Of a DNA stretch of 64,000 nt, positions 7,809 to 16,174 are shown piece after piece (the first letter of the stretch is position 1; every line of letters starts with the position of its first letter). The stretch is from a virus. The stretch is taken from positions 60,013-124,012 of IMG/VR virus record IMGVR_UViG_3300042894_008159; one strand, 5' to 3'. Below the pieces are notes generated by a model. It saw only the letters and a program-made list of their open reading frames with translations. It did no database searches and was not told where the DNA came from. The translations under genes were made by a program, and so were the position numbers.

Positions 7809-10451
7809 TTATTTGTAAGAAATTCTATCTTTAATTTCTTCTGCAAATTTTACAGCGGCGTCAAAACCTGCTTGTCCCCTTTTTATTCTTCTGACTCTAT
7901 CTCCTAGAATTCCTGCCTCTTTGTTTTTCAAAATCACCTTGGTTGGCTTTTTATCTCTATCATAAACCAATGTAACTTTTGTAACGGTTTTCCAATTTTC
8001 AATTCCTAATTCTTTTCGTTGATCTGGAGTTAAAAATTCTTCTGCTACATTCACGTCTTCTCCTGCCTCCCCAGACGGGTCATCTTTAATGATTAATCTT
8101 CTTTTCCTATCAACTATGCTTACATCTTTCGGGGATGCCTTCACTTTTTCATCTTCTCCGTCTTCTGGACCAGGCTGAAGCGGAGCTATTTCTTCCTCTT
8201 CTTCTGGTTCTTCCACTTCTTTAGGCTTTTCGTAAGTTGCAAGTCCAAAACGAGGATTATAAACAGGATCGTTTGATGTAACTTCAACTACGATAGGATC
8301 ACCAGGGGAAGCTTCTAAACTTTCATCACCAACTACAAAATATTTAATTTCCGGCTTTCTGTCTTTAACTTCGGGATCAACAAATTCTATTGTATTTATC
8401 TGATAAATTGGGAGTGACAATCTAGAATAAGTTGAATTTTCTTGGTTTTCATTGGATTTTTCTTTTTGATTTTGGATTTTTTCTGACCTTTCATAATCCT
8501 CAATCCATTGTTTTTCCAGATCTTCTACATCAGGGATATTAGATTTTTTCGAACTATTTTTCTCTTTTTCTGTTGATTCTGTATCTTCTGAAGATTCGCT
8601 ATCACCTCGAGAATTTGTTGCTTCAAAGATGAAATTAAATTCATCAAAAGAGAGTGTAGATGTTTTTTCATTTAAAAATTTCGAAGTTTCCGCCAAGAAA
8701 TTATTATTCTCTTTCATATCAGAATTACCTTGCCCAGCAAAGTCAGGTAAAAATCTTTCGACCCCCAAATTATCCAACTCAGATTCGGATAAAAGTTTTC
8801 CGGAAACATTCAATTTGTTCCCACCTTGGTTTTGGAAATTAAATTCATAAGATTCTGGAGCTCCTTCTGGTACATAATAAGTTTTGTCTGGAGCTTCTTG
8901 ATAAGCTTTTTCCATCTCATCCCAATCACAATATCCTACAAAAGAAGTTGCCATCTTGTAATCATCCATATTCTGTAAAGCAACCATTTCAAATTCTAGA
9001 TCATCATTATCTAAAACCCCATGTTCGAATTTATCATTCTCATTAAAAACTAGTAAAACGAGCTCATTCTCAGTTACCAATTTTTTTAATTCTTTGGAAT
9101 GAACATCAATCAACATAAAATAAGATAATCCGTCGATTTCTAATATTTTAATCAAGTCCATGGTTGTCCTGGTGTCAGTTGAAAATATATAAGAAGCCCA
9201 TCCTCCTCCAGCATCATTCGTCCAACACACTGTGATTGGTTTACCAATTTGAATTTTTCCAGGTTCAAATACTTTGGATGCGAAATCATCTACCTCTCCA
9301 TACCTGGGAGCTTGTTTACTTGAAAACCAATTGTAAGAAGATTGAATAATGTCCACTGCAGCAAGTCCAAGTCCAATCGGTCCTAAAAATTTAGTAACTC
9401 CTCTGCCAAGAAGTTTAGATCCTGCTTTGGCTGCTCCCTTCCCAGCTACCTTACCAGACAATTTAATTTTAGCTCTGTTCATGGCATTTTTTCCAACCGC
9501 TCCAGCAAGCTTTATGGTTTTTCCGCCCCTCTTAACATAAGGAACACCATCTTTTACAAATACCCCATTTGGTAGTTTAACTGTTTTACCTTCTAACGAA
9601 GGACCACCACCAAAAAAATTTTTGATTGATTCCCAAGTTCCTTTCTGAGCAATAGATTTAACCCTTTCTGTCCCCTTAAAAATTCCTTTAGCTTTTTTCC
9701 ATAAAAACATAGATGCGGCTACAGAACCTGCTACTTTTGATGCTACGACAACTGCAGCTAAACCAATACCTGCAGTTAATACTTTAGAAGTAAATTCAGC
9801 AACGTCCAACAAATAAGCTTTAGCATCTGTTTTTGGTTCTGTCCCCAGTGGAATTGAATAGGTCATCTCACCTATTACTAATTTTGGGGTGTCCTTAATT
9901 TTCTTGAATTTTATTGCCTGTCTTCCTTCTGGTACTGGACTTCCAGACTCGTCAAACGGATCAAAAACAATTGCATAATCTTCTTCTTCCTTTAATGTAT
10001 CGAGTTGCAATGTGTCCTTTAGTACTCCGTTTTTTTGTAGTTGTTCGACCGCATACATGAATTTTGTGGCTCTTTCTTTGGAGTTTCCTGTATTTTCCTC
10101 CGCTTCATAAACTTTTAAAAATTCATCGAATCCAGAAATTCGGCCCGAATTAATTATTGAATTTTTTTGAAAATCAAAAAATTGACGATAGAAATCTTCT
10201 ACCTCTTCAAAATCTTCTAACAAAGATTGACCAACGTCAAAATATGATTCTGCTTCTGCAGTCCAACTTCTAGGATTTTTTTTCAACCATTGTTGCCATT
10301 TATCTGTGTATGACCACCACTGAAAATCATTAAGATCGGTGGGCGTTCCCTCTACGCTAGTAGGGAAGGAAATAATAGGGAAAACTGATCCGGGTGAATC
10401 CGGATCTTGACTTGCAGTGAAAGTCGAATTTTTTTTAAAAAGTAAAATCAT
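7809..10451 (-). CDS. Large virion protein with hydrophobic membrane-active-like segments
   Basis: This 880-residue protein is not matched to a known family. Residues 1-220 are charged and Trp/Phe-rich. Residues 224-250 and 354-370 are hydrophobic Gly/Ala-rich stretches flanking a basic region, like membrane-inserting parts of injected or pore-forming proteins. Residues 390-560 look globular. A low-complexity Glu/Ser/Lys region (about 600-760) contains FLNEK and two FDEF-type motifs, and a compact basic domain closes the protein. The gene lies just upstream of the protease-scaffold gene, and internal LxE motifs could be protease sites. An ejected head protein that helps DNA cross the envelope is plausible, but this is inference. 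Confidence 0.6.
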   Translation of the reverse strand: MILLFKKNSTFTASQDPDSPGSVFPIISFPTSVEGTPTDLNDFQWWSYTDKWQQWLKKNPRSWTAEAESYFDVGQSLLEDFEEVEDFYRQFFDFQKNSIINSGRISGFDEFLKVYEAEENTGNSKERATKFMYAVEQLQKNGVLKDTLQLDTLKEEEDYAIVFDPFDESGSPVPEGRQAIKFKKIKDTPKLVIGEMTYSIPLGTEPKTDAKAYLLDVAEFTSKVLTAGIGLAAVVVASKVAGSVAASMFLWKKAKGIFKGTERVKSIAQKGTWESIKNFFGGGPSLEGKTVKLPNGVFVKDGVPYVKRGGKTIKLAGAVGKNAMNRAKIKLSGKVAGKGAAKAGSKLLGRGVTKFLGPIGLGLAAVDIIQSSYNWFSSKQAPRYGEVDDFASKVFEPGKIQIGKPITVCWTNDAGGGWASYIFSTDTRTTMDLIKILEIDGLSYFMLIDVHSKELKKLVTENELVLLVFNENDKFEHGVLDNDDLEFEMVALQNMDDYKMATSFVGYCDWDEMEKAYQEAPDKTYYVPEGAPESYEFNFQNQGGNKLNVSGKLLSESELDNLGVERFLPDFAGQGNSDMKENNNFLAETSKFLNEKTSTLSFDEFNFIFEATNSRGDSESSEDTESTEKEKNSSKKSNIPDVEDLEKQWIEDYERSEKIQNQKEKSNENQENSTYSRLSLPIYQINTIEFVDPEVKDRKPEIKYFVVGDESLEASPGDPIVVEVTSNDPVYNPRFGLATYEKPKEVEEPEEEEEIAPLQPGPEDGEDEKVKASPKDVSIVDRKRRLIIKDDPSGEAGEDVNVAEEFLTPDQRKELGIENWKTVTKVTLVYDRDKKPTKVILKNKEAGILGDRVRRIKRGQAGFDAAVKFAEEIKDRISYK

Positions 10452-10460
10452 ATTTTATTA

Positions 10461-11231
10461 TTATTTATGTTTCAGATCTAGGATTTTAACAAGCCTCTTT
10501 ATGTATCCACCTTTAAGGAGCTTATGATAAGATGAACTTTCTAACAAAGTTTTGGAATTTCCATCGAAAGCTTTTTTTCTTAGTTTACCAAGTTTAGCCT
10601 GAACTTTTTTAATAATCTGTTTTTCGACTTTAGGATCTGTAAATTCAGAATTTTGGATTCTTTCTAACTTTTCTAGTAGATAACAAACATTGATGGCGCT
10701 TTTTTCGTCTAGATCGAAATTTTCATTTTCTTCCAAATTGGGTAACTTTTTCCATTTAGATTCTTTCAAAGAATAAACACCAGATTTAGATAGGGATTCC
10801 CCTTCGCCTAAAACCTCAAGTTCAACCTCATGTCCCCTTAAAGTAGTTTCTGGATTTGAATGCCACAAAAAAGCCTGGTGGTTTATTTTTTCTGCCACCA
10901 ATCCTTTGGATTCGCTGTGCGAATCCAAATCAAAAACAATCTCAATTTCTAAAGGTGAATCCTCAGTATATTTCGGTCCACACATGGGACCTACTAAACG
11001 AACATCCGAAACTTCACATTTATGACCAATTGAATCCTCAACATTTTGGACGAATGTTTCGGATATTCGAAGTAATTTTTTTCTTACAATGGGATCTAAA
11101 TCCCATTTAATTTGGCCAGAATGATGTTTATATTTATCCCATATTTTTGGAGAAAGTACAGGAGATGATTGGGCACGGCCCAAATCATTTTCACCTAAAA
11201 ATTCATCAAAGTTTGAAACAGAAAATCCCAA
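10461..11231 (-). CDS. Degenerate nucleotidyltransferase-fold-like phage protein
   Basis: The longest frame begins at a TTG at 11231 (256 residues). An ATG at 11242 is in another frame and stops after 15 codons. The body resembles a family of large-phage proteins with a nucleotidyltransferase-like core: the region RLVGPMCGPKYTEDSPLEIE takes the place of the usual G-S...SDIDLHI strand-turn-strand, and HEVELEV followed by SKSGVYSL...W matches the second conserved block. The catalytic Gly-Ser and Asp-x-Asp pair are not intact, so enzyme activity is doubtful. The N-terminus FDEFLGE looks like a capsid-targeting peptide with an L-x-E site. A promoter-like GATATATAG is 20 bp upstream. Confidence 0.6.
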   Translation of the reverse strand: MGFSVSNFDEFLGENDLGRAQSSPVLSPKIWDKYKHHSGQIKWDLDPIVRKKLLRISETFVQNVEDSIGHKCEVSDVRLVGPMCGPKYTEDSPLEIEIVFDLDSHSESKGLVAEKINHQAFLWHSNPETTLRGHEVELEVLGEGESLSKSGVYSLKESKWKKLPNLEENENFDLDEKSAINVCYLLEKLERIQNSEFTDPKVEKQIIKKVQAKLGKLRKKAFDGNSKTLLESSSYHKLLKGGYIKRLVKILDLKHK

Positions 11232-11251
11232 AATCCGGACATTTATTTGGA

Positions 11252-11260
11252 CTATATATC
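11252..11260 (-). promoter_or_regulatory. GATATATAG late-promoter-like motif
   Basis: It lies in the 50-bp gap upstream of the 10461-11231 gene, about 20 bp before the TTG start. It is one of the recurring virion-gene motif copies. Confidence 0.55.
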
Positions 11261-11281
11261 CAAATAAATTCCGAACAAGAT

Positions 11282-11983
11282 TTACATTTTACTCGCTGTG
11301 AGTAAAACCTTAATTACCGTTTCAACGTCCTTCTCACAGTAGATCTTAATTTTTTCAATGTCTTTTTCTTCCCAGAAGGTGAAATGAACCTGTGATCCAT
11401 CTATATCTTCTTTTGGGGATTCAACACCCAGAGAACAAGAAAGTAAATCTAAACTCAAGTATTTTTGTTGACTCCAGCTTCCAAATGCAAAAATTTCTGA
11501 GGTATCTAAATAGGGAATTTCCCAAGGTTTCTTATCCCAGACCACCAAATTGCTAGGTGGTTGAATACCATTGTACATCATTCTTTTACCCACACATGGC
11601 ACATCGAATCCCTTGATATTGTGTCCAGCTAATTTCATGTTTTTAGTCGAGGAGTTAACAAAAACTTTTTTGGTTTTAATTAAAATGTCTTCCTCGTCCT
11701 CCCCATAAAAGGAAACAAATTTAAATGTCTCATCCTCATTGATCATACCAAAAGAAACACACACGATTCTTGAATATTCTGGCTCAAGACCCGCTTTCTG
11801 CAAATAAATTTCATCACTTGTGGCATTTTGGAATTCAGGATATGATTTGTAGTACTTCACTCTTCTTTCCCAAAGTTTAGCCAATCTTGGATTTTCTTCC
11901 CGAAGACATTCTAGATTTGGGCACCATCCGGCAGTTTCAACATCAAAGAACAAACAATTTTTTAAGGTACTAATTGGAATCAT
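11282..11983 (-). CDS. DEDD-family 3'-5' exonuclease (PolB-exonuclease-like)
   Basis: The 233-residue protein has an RNase H-fold exonuclease layout: FFDVET with Asp-14 and Glu-16 (motif I), LAGHNIKGFDVP (motif II, second Asp near residue 125) and YCEKDVETV near the C-terminus (motif III Asp). This fits the stand-alone exonucleases related to the proofreading domain of family B polymerases. It would remove nucleotides from DNA 3' ends in repair, proofreading or recombination. It sits at the tail end of the replication/repair run, 15 bp after the UV-endonuclease-like gene. The three motifs make the family assignment strong; the exact substrate is not determined. Confidence 0.82.
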   Translation of the reverse strand: MIPISTLKNCLFFDVETAGWCPNLECLREENPRLAKLWERRVKYYKSYPEFQNATSDEIYLQKAGLEPEYSRIVCVSFGMINEDETFKFVSFYGEDEEDILIKTKKVFVNSSTKNMKLAGHNIKGFDVPCVGKRMMYNGIQPPSNLVVWDKKPWEIPYLDTSEIFAFGSWSQQKYLSLDLLSCSLGVESPKEDIDGSQVHFTFWEEKDIEKIKIYCEKDVETVIKVLLTASKM

Positions 11984-11998
11984 AATTTTTATTTTGAA

Positions 11999-12934
11999 TC
12001 AAATTTTCGGTATTACTAATGGGATTAAAGATTTATGCTGAGACAAATATAAAAGACATGATTTAAATGAATCGGGTGATTCTACAACTACATCTACATC
12101 TAATCCAAAGGTTGGAATTCTGTGCGATAAACGTTGTGCAGGGGAAGCCGAAAGGGAAATCCCCTTATCATCTATCATGGAACTTTCCCCGTGAAAATAA
12201 ATTGGTTTGTGTGGAGCTTCCCAAGTGGAACATGATAAAAAAAGTGCCTCCCTGAAATTCAAACCCCCTGAATTAAATTGATGAGCCAGAGATCTAAAAC
12301 ATATTGGAATTTTTGCCGGATAAAAAACCCCAGATAACAAATCGGTCACAGAAAATAAACTTGGCTTGTCGTCGTTCGTGACTGCCAACATATTCCTGAT
12401 TGTGATTGGAAATTTTGAAATCTCTTGGCAAAATCTTTGGGAAGTTTCTTTTCGGTTTCCATAGGCACTACCAACACGAAGTAAAATACAGGGTTCAGAT
12501 ATGCCAAGACCTTCTACCAAAGAGGCCAGCTTGCCAATCATCGTGTGGGTTTGTTCAACCGAATCTGGCAATTTTGATCCCAAGAAAAAATATGAAGATA
12601 GAAAAAATAAAATTCGATGACCCTGAATCCTAATTCGTTGGCTCAATTCGTCGAGTGAAATAAGATCTGGATGTTCCTCTTCCAAATCGGAAAAATCTGG
12701 AAAATTTAAATTGGATTCCGATAATTGAAAACAGGTAACATCTATACCATTCTTTACATGTTTTTCAACTGTTTCTGAGATAGATTTTAAAAATTCAGCA
12801 GCCGATATTTCTCCAGACTTTGGAAAATTCAAGCTCCCAGCAATAGAACCTAATTTGTGTGGGGTTTTGCTTAAAATCATCCTGTGCTTTACAGGAAGAA
12901 CAAATAAAAGTTTCTCAACTTCCGACTGCTTCAA
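11999..12934 (-). CDS. UV-damage endonuclease (UvsE/UVDE) homologue lacking conserved metal ligands
   Basis: The 311-residue sequence follows the UVDE TIM-barrel: the GSAYGNRKETSQRF block, then the NDDKPSLFSVTDLL block and a following IP-x-C-F strand. In active enzymes this reads HxGGxYGDK, ENDD...DLL and IPxxFDxHHH. Here the key residues differ: Thr-186 replaces the Glu of ENDD, residues 212-220 read CFRSLAHQF instead of F-D-x-H-H, and FLSSYF (111-116) replaces the LHPGQ-type His strand. The metal site therefore looks broken and the protein may bind DNA or structure without nicking. The TTG start at 12934 overlaps the upstream gene by 20 bp, so a later start is possible. Confidence 0.7.
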   Translation of the reverse strand: MKQSEVEKLLFVLPVKHRMILSKTPHKLGSIAGSLNFPKSGEISAAEFLKSISETVEKHVKNGIDVTCFQLSESNLNFPDFSDLEEEHPDLISLDELSQRIRIQGHRILFFLSSYFFLGSKLPDSVEQTHTMIGKLASLVEGLGISEPCILLRVGSAYGNRKETSQRFCQEISKFPITIRNMLAVTNDDKPSLFSVTDLLSGVFYPAKIPICFRSLAHQFNSGGLNFREALFLSCSTWEAPHKPIYFHGESSMIDDKGISLSASPAQRLSHRIPTFGLDVDVVVESPDSFKSCLLYLSQHKSLIPLVIPKI

Positions 12935-13397
12935 TTCCTAAACCAGGATTGGTGTAAACAGTTTTAGAGTTGTAGGCATCACCTGGCATATCGTTGAATT
13001 TATACTGGGATACAACTTGACGGTGACCTTTGTCTCCCATGTCTACGAACTCGACCGTGTCAGGCTTTAGTTCTAGAACTTTTTGATCCTTTTTACCTTT
13101 GGTGTGAATCTGAACAAAAAAACGATATGATTTGTGATCTGGGGCCAATACATTTTTAACAACCATGCCCGCCACCTTCTTATCACCATTTATGGGTACT
13201 CCTATGACAATATCACCCACTTGAAATTTAGAACCAGGAATGTTTCTAGGAACTCTTGGGTCTGGTCCTACACTAACAGAAAGATCCTTGTATGGCTTAT
13301 ATTGAACCTTGAAAATACCGTTGGCTCCGCCGTATCCATAGGTGTCGCCAAAAACTCCAGTGTCAAAAAATTCATTTAGGGTGAGAATGTACTTCAA
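12915..13397 (-). CDS. Unknown protein with N-terminal LNE motif and SH3-like segment
   Basis: This is a 160-residue protein starting at a TTG (13397). The first nine residues MKYILTLNE look like a T4-type capsid-targeting peptide ending in the L-x-E cleavage signal. The middle part (KFQVGDIVIGVPINGDKKV) has the pattern of a small SH3/KOW-like barrel, a KxxVGDxV turn followed by alternating strands. No catalytic motif is visible. The 3' end overlaps the UVDE-like gene. It is probably a minor virion or DNA-associated protein; the evidence is weak. Confidence 0.55.
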   Translation of the reverse strand: MKYILTLNEFFDTGVFGDTYGYGGANGIFKVQYKPYKDLSVSVGPDPRVPRNIPGSKFQVGDIVIGVPINGDKKVAGMVVKNVLAPDHKSYRFFVQIHTKGKKDQKVLELKPDTVEFVDMGDKGHRQVVSQYKFNDMPGDAYNSKTVYTNPGLGIEAVGS

Positions 13398-13411
13398 GAG
13401 ACAACTTTTTT

Positions 13412-13422
13412 TATATGTATCT
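13412..13422 (-). promoter_or_regulatory. Weak late-promoter-like motif (GATACATATAA)
   Basis: This variant of the recurring GATATATA motif lies about 15 bp before the TTG start at 13397. It differs at one core position, so it is less certain than the exact copies. Confidence 0.3.
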
Positions 13423-13958
13423 TAAATCTCCTCTGGTTTTTGGGACATTTTAAGAATGTCTTGAATCTTTTGTGCCATCTCGTAGTTTTCCTCTGAAAGA
13501 GCATTTTCCAACATGATCTTGAGTGTGTTTATATCAGAGGGTGCTGATTGACCTGAACTTTCACCAGTATTCATTGTTATACAAATCCTTTGAGGAGCAT
13601 AAATTACCTCTAGCTTAGTGTTAGGCATTTCTATTTCCAATTCAAATTCTTCGTCTTCCTGACTTAAGGTTTCAATAACAGTTTCATCGTTCCACTGTTG
13701 ATTGTACCAAGTAACAATCCAATTACCATAGGTGAAAGACTGATAGTCGTTTTCTACCACATACTTCAAAATAGTTTTGAGCTCGTGTTTTAGGTCTTTA
13801 ATTCCTAAATTTTGGTCGTAATTTTTTCTTTTCAAACCCGGGATAACCTCGCTCCCCTGACCTGTTCCATGCTTAAATGCCTGGTGAATCAAAAGGATAG
13901 AATCCCAGTCCAAACTTTGAACTAGCTTGTCGACAATTTTTTGAATACCTTTCTCCAT
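13422..13958 (-). CDS. Uncharacterised protein with C-terminal UVR-like helix pair
   Basis: The 178-residue protein has an acidic centre (a run of Glu/Asp around residues 95-110). Its C-terminal segment, LKIMLENALSEENYEMAQKI, fits the UVR-motif pattern (paired helices with an A-x-x-x-x-(N/D)(Y/F)E-x-A core) used for protein contacts in UvrB/ClpC-type proteins. The N-terminal half has mixed alpha/beta character and many aromatic residues. It lies between the FEN-nuclease cluster and the LNE protein, with a clear promoter-like motif directly upstream. I cannot assign a function. Confidence 0.55.
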   Translation of the reverse strand: MEKGIQKIVDKLVQSLDWDSILLIHQAFKHGTGQGSEVIPGLKRKNYDQNLGIKDLKHELKTILKYVVENDYQSFTYGNWIVTWYNQQWNDETVIETLSQEDEEFELEIEMPNTKLEVIYAPQRICITMNTGESSGQSAPSDINTLKIMLENALSEENYEMAQKIQDILKMSQKPEEI

Positions 13959-13980
13959 GGCTTGAAAAATTATTTTCTAT

Positions 13981-13990
13981 CTTATATATC
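13981..13990 (-). promoter_or_regulatory. GATATATAAG late-promoter-like motif
   Basis: It overlaps the stop end of the 13982-14416 gene and lies 22 bp upstream of the ATG at 13958. The sequence matches the copy before the protease-scaffold gene. Confidence 0.5.
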
Positions 13991-14416
13991 CTTTTTCTGA
14001 TTTTCCTTCCCCATCTGCTGGGAAAGTGATTTCATCCAATCATGATATTCAGTAGGAAAAAATTGTTTCAATTCTTGAAGCTCTCTTTTACTGAGTTCAT
14101 ATCGGTATCTTATGAAATCTTCTACTTCCTGAAAATTTTGTGACTTTTGGTCAGATTTTTTTTGGTCCTTTTTAGAAGTTGTGGTGTATATCCACTTTGG
14201 TGCTTTACCAAACTTAAGTGAAAGGACAGAGTGCCACCAGTTCAAAACCTGTTCAGGAACAATCTTTGTGTTGTTAAATTCGTGGGCTTGGTTAGGAAAT
14301 TGAATGGCCATAAAACGGTTAATCATAAAGAAATTTCTGACCTTATCTGCCTTTCCGACAGATTCCCAGATTTTGGAAGGTCCAAAAATAGCTTTAACGA
14401 CATCGAACAATTCCAT
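13982..14416 (-). CDS. Uncharacterised replication-cluster protein
   Basis: This is a 144-residue protein. The N-terminal half is aromatic and compact (KADKVRNFFMINRFMAIQF, then an N-W-W-H segment), followed by a Lys/Gln/Ser linker and a C-terminal helical part with FIRYRYELSKRELQELKQF. From memory, similar proteins accompany T4-like replication genes in other phages, but I cannot name a function. The start codon is 2 bp after the RNase H/FEN gene stop, so the two are co-translated. A role as a replication accessory or late-transcription cofactor is possible but unproven. Confidence 0.5.
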   Translation of the reverse strand: MELFDVVKAIFGPSKIWESVGKADKVRNFFMINRFMAIQFPNQAHEFNNTKIVPEQVLNWWHSVLSLKFGKAPKWIYTTTSKKDQKKSDQKSQNFQEVEDFIRYRYELSKRELQELKQFFPTEYHDWMKSLSQQMGKENQKKDI

Positions 14417-14418
14417 AA

Positions 14419-15552
14419 TTAATCAGGAAATGGGTTGTACATTTTAGGAATGGATGTAGCAGTAACCCATTCGGTCCCTTCTAAAATTTTAATTCTATCT
14501 AACGTGATAGATCTTCGATCCAAATTTATACCACGCTTAATTTCGGCTACGACATTTGATATTACCCATTCTGGCATAACCATTTTATCCAACCACATGA
14601 GTTTATAGTTTCGAAGCAAATTTTGAGAAGCTTTCTGTCTGTTTTCTTTTGAGTCAACATCTTTAGTCAATCTTAAAATGTAACCTGCTGACCAATCTAA
14701 AAATTCATCATCAATTAGCAGATCCTGGAAAGAAGATTTAGCCCATTTTGAATGCTGAAGGGATTCCAAAAGTTGCTCTGCCCTTTTGGGTGTCATTCTG
14801 GAGATCTTACCAGGTGTGGCCTCGAAGTTCCACACCCCAGGAACATCGTCTCCATCGTCTCCAATTAGCATTTTAACAAAAATAAAATCACGAGGAGTGA
14901 TTTCATTCAGAACAAGGTTTTCAATCCATTTTTTAAGTTTACTTTTATCTGGTTGAATCGCTTCAGACATTTCAAAAATTGAAACTTGTTCCTGTTGTTC
15001 TAGCCAATTTTTCTTCCAGTCTACGGGGGAAGAAACAACATTATTTTTGGAATTATTGGACCACACTATGGTCCAATTCTCCCCCTTCCAACGGGCAAGT
15101 TGGTGAAGATCTTTATCTCCGGAAACAATAATACAATTTTGACCTTTAGTTGTAAAATAGTCTGCCCAGAAATACAAAAGATCATCTCCCTCGGCGCCGT
15201 CCGCCCGAGAATAAATAAATCCCATTTTTTCCAGTTGTCTACCAAAAGAATCAAGCAAATTGAAAAAGATAGACCAATCTACGGTTTCGTCTTTAACCCT
15301 TTTAGACTTGTAACCTCCACCTTCAATTTCAACGTCTTTTCTCCAACTTCTGGAATCTGCTGTGAAAACTAGTCTTCCTCCCGTGGGCAATTCTCTTAAA
15401 GCAGCACAAAGATCCGTGGCTATCTTTCGGATAAACATAGCCTGATCGTTTTTAGTTTTTAGAACCTCTCCTGGGTCTTTTGATCCATAACCTCCGAAGA
15501 TTCCAAAAGTCTTGTGGAAAATGTAATTTCCGTCTATAAGAATGTTAATCAT
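14419..15552 (-). CDS. rnh: RNase H / 5'-3' exonuclease of FEN-1 family
   Basis: The 377-residue protein has the ordered acidic motifs of the PIN/FEN fold: LIDGNYIFH at the N-terminus, TADSRSWRK, GAEGDDLLYFW, SGDKDLHQLA and LIGDDGDDVPGV, followed by a helix-hairpin-helix-like region (ISRMTPKRAEQLL). This is the family of T4 RNase H, which removes RNA primers and 5' flaps during lagging-strand synthesis. It is longer than T4 Rnh (305 residues). It lies directly after the guanylate-kinase-like gene (8-bp overlap) and in the same run as ligase and clamp loader, a coherent Okazaki-fragment maturation set. Confidence 0.88.
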   Translation of the reverse strand: MINILIDGNYIFHKTFGIFGGYGSKDPGEVLKTKNDQAMFIRKIATDLCAALRELPTGGRLVFTADSRSWRKDVEIEGGGYKSKRVKDETVDWSIFFNLLDSFGRQLEKMGFIYSRADGAEGDDLLYFWADYFTTKGQNCIIVSGDKDLHQLARWKGENWTIVWSNNSKNNVVSSPVDWKKNWLEQQEQVSIFEMSEAIQPDKSKLKKWIENLVLNEITPRDFIFVKMLIGDDGDDVPGVWNFEATPGKISRMTPKRAEQLLESLQHSKWAKSSFQDLLIDDEFLDWSAGYILRLTKDVDSKENRQKASQNLLRNYKLMWLDKMVMPEWVISNVVAEIKRGINLDRRSITLDRIKILEGTEWVTATSIPKMYNPFPD

Positions 15553-16174
15553 TGTAATACTTTAAATCAAACCAAATTTCTGAACCTACAACAAAATTAG
15601 GATCGGTTATTTTAAAATCAAAGTCCGAAAAATTCGAAAAATCTTCTTCGTCCGTTCGTAATCTTCTATCAACAGAATCGGCATCCTTTCTTACAGACAA
15701 CCTAGATTTCCTAGTTTTTGAATCTATATCTAAGAAAATAATGAAAGACTCTTTTCTATCATCTGGTTTAAGATTAGCAATACCAGAAGGAGTTAGAATC
15801 ATTAAATTGCTGGAATTGAATTCTTGAATTGAAGTTCCATAAATCCATCCAGCAAAAAGGTTCACCTCGTAAAATTCTTTCCTTTCGAACATTCCTTTAA
15901 GGATTTCAAAATGCTCCAAATTTTCAACGAAGAAATAGTCTTTTCCTTCTTTTTCGTTTGTCCGTCGGGGTCGGGTGGTGTGAGAAACACAGTACTTGAA
16001 ACCTTTCTCTTCCAAAAGTTGTCGAAGGTGGTCTTTTCCTGCTCCGCCCTTTCCACACAGGATTAACCTTTTTATTTTTTTGGTGTAAAATAAACTCGAG
16101 GCATACAACCACTCATCGGATCGGTTTGGATTAAAATCTAAGTGGATTTTAGGACCCGAATTATTATTCTCCAT
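15545..16174 (-). CDS. Guanylate-kinase-like nucleoside monophosphate kinase
   Basis: The 209-residue protein has a P-loop GKGGAGKD at residues 41-48 and the guanylate-kinase GMP-binding signature SHTTRPRRTNEKEGKDYFF near residues 64-82. A lid region with RRLRTDEEDF follows. The P-loop ends in Asp instead of Ser/Thr, a variant also found in T4 gene 1 dNMP kinase. It likely phosphorylates GMP/dGMP or related (modified) dNMPs to feed phage DNA synthesis. It has an additional N-terminal 35 residues not needed for the fold. It overlaps gp62 by 11 bp and the RNase H gene by 8 bp, so it belongs to the replication operon. Confidence 0.83.
   Translation of the reverse strand: MENNNSGPKIHLDFNPNRSDEWLYASSLFYTKKIKRLILCGKGGAGKDHLRQLLEEKGFKYCVSHTTRPRRTNEKEGKDYFFVENLEHFEILKGMFERKEFYEVNLFAGWIYGTSIQEFNSSNLMILTPSGIANLKPDDRKESFIIFLDIDSKTRKSRLSVRKDADSVDRRLRTDEEDFSNFSDFDFKITDPNFVVGSEIWFDLKYYND

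Noticed and set aside
7770-7810. Possible terminator between the 880-residue gene and the protease-scaffold gene (TTAAC/GTTAA)
   Set aside because: The stem is only 5 bp of AT pairs and is followed by A, not T, on the minus strand.
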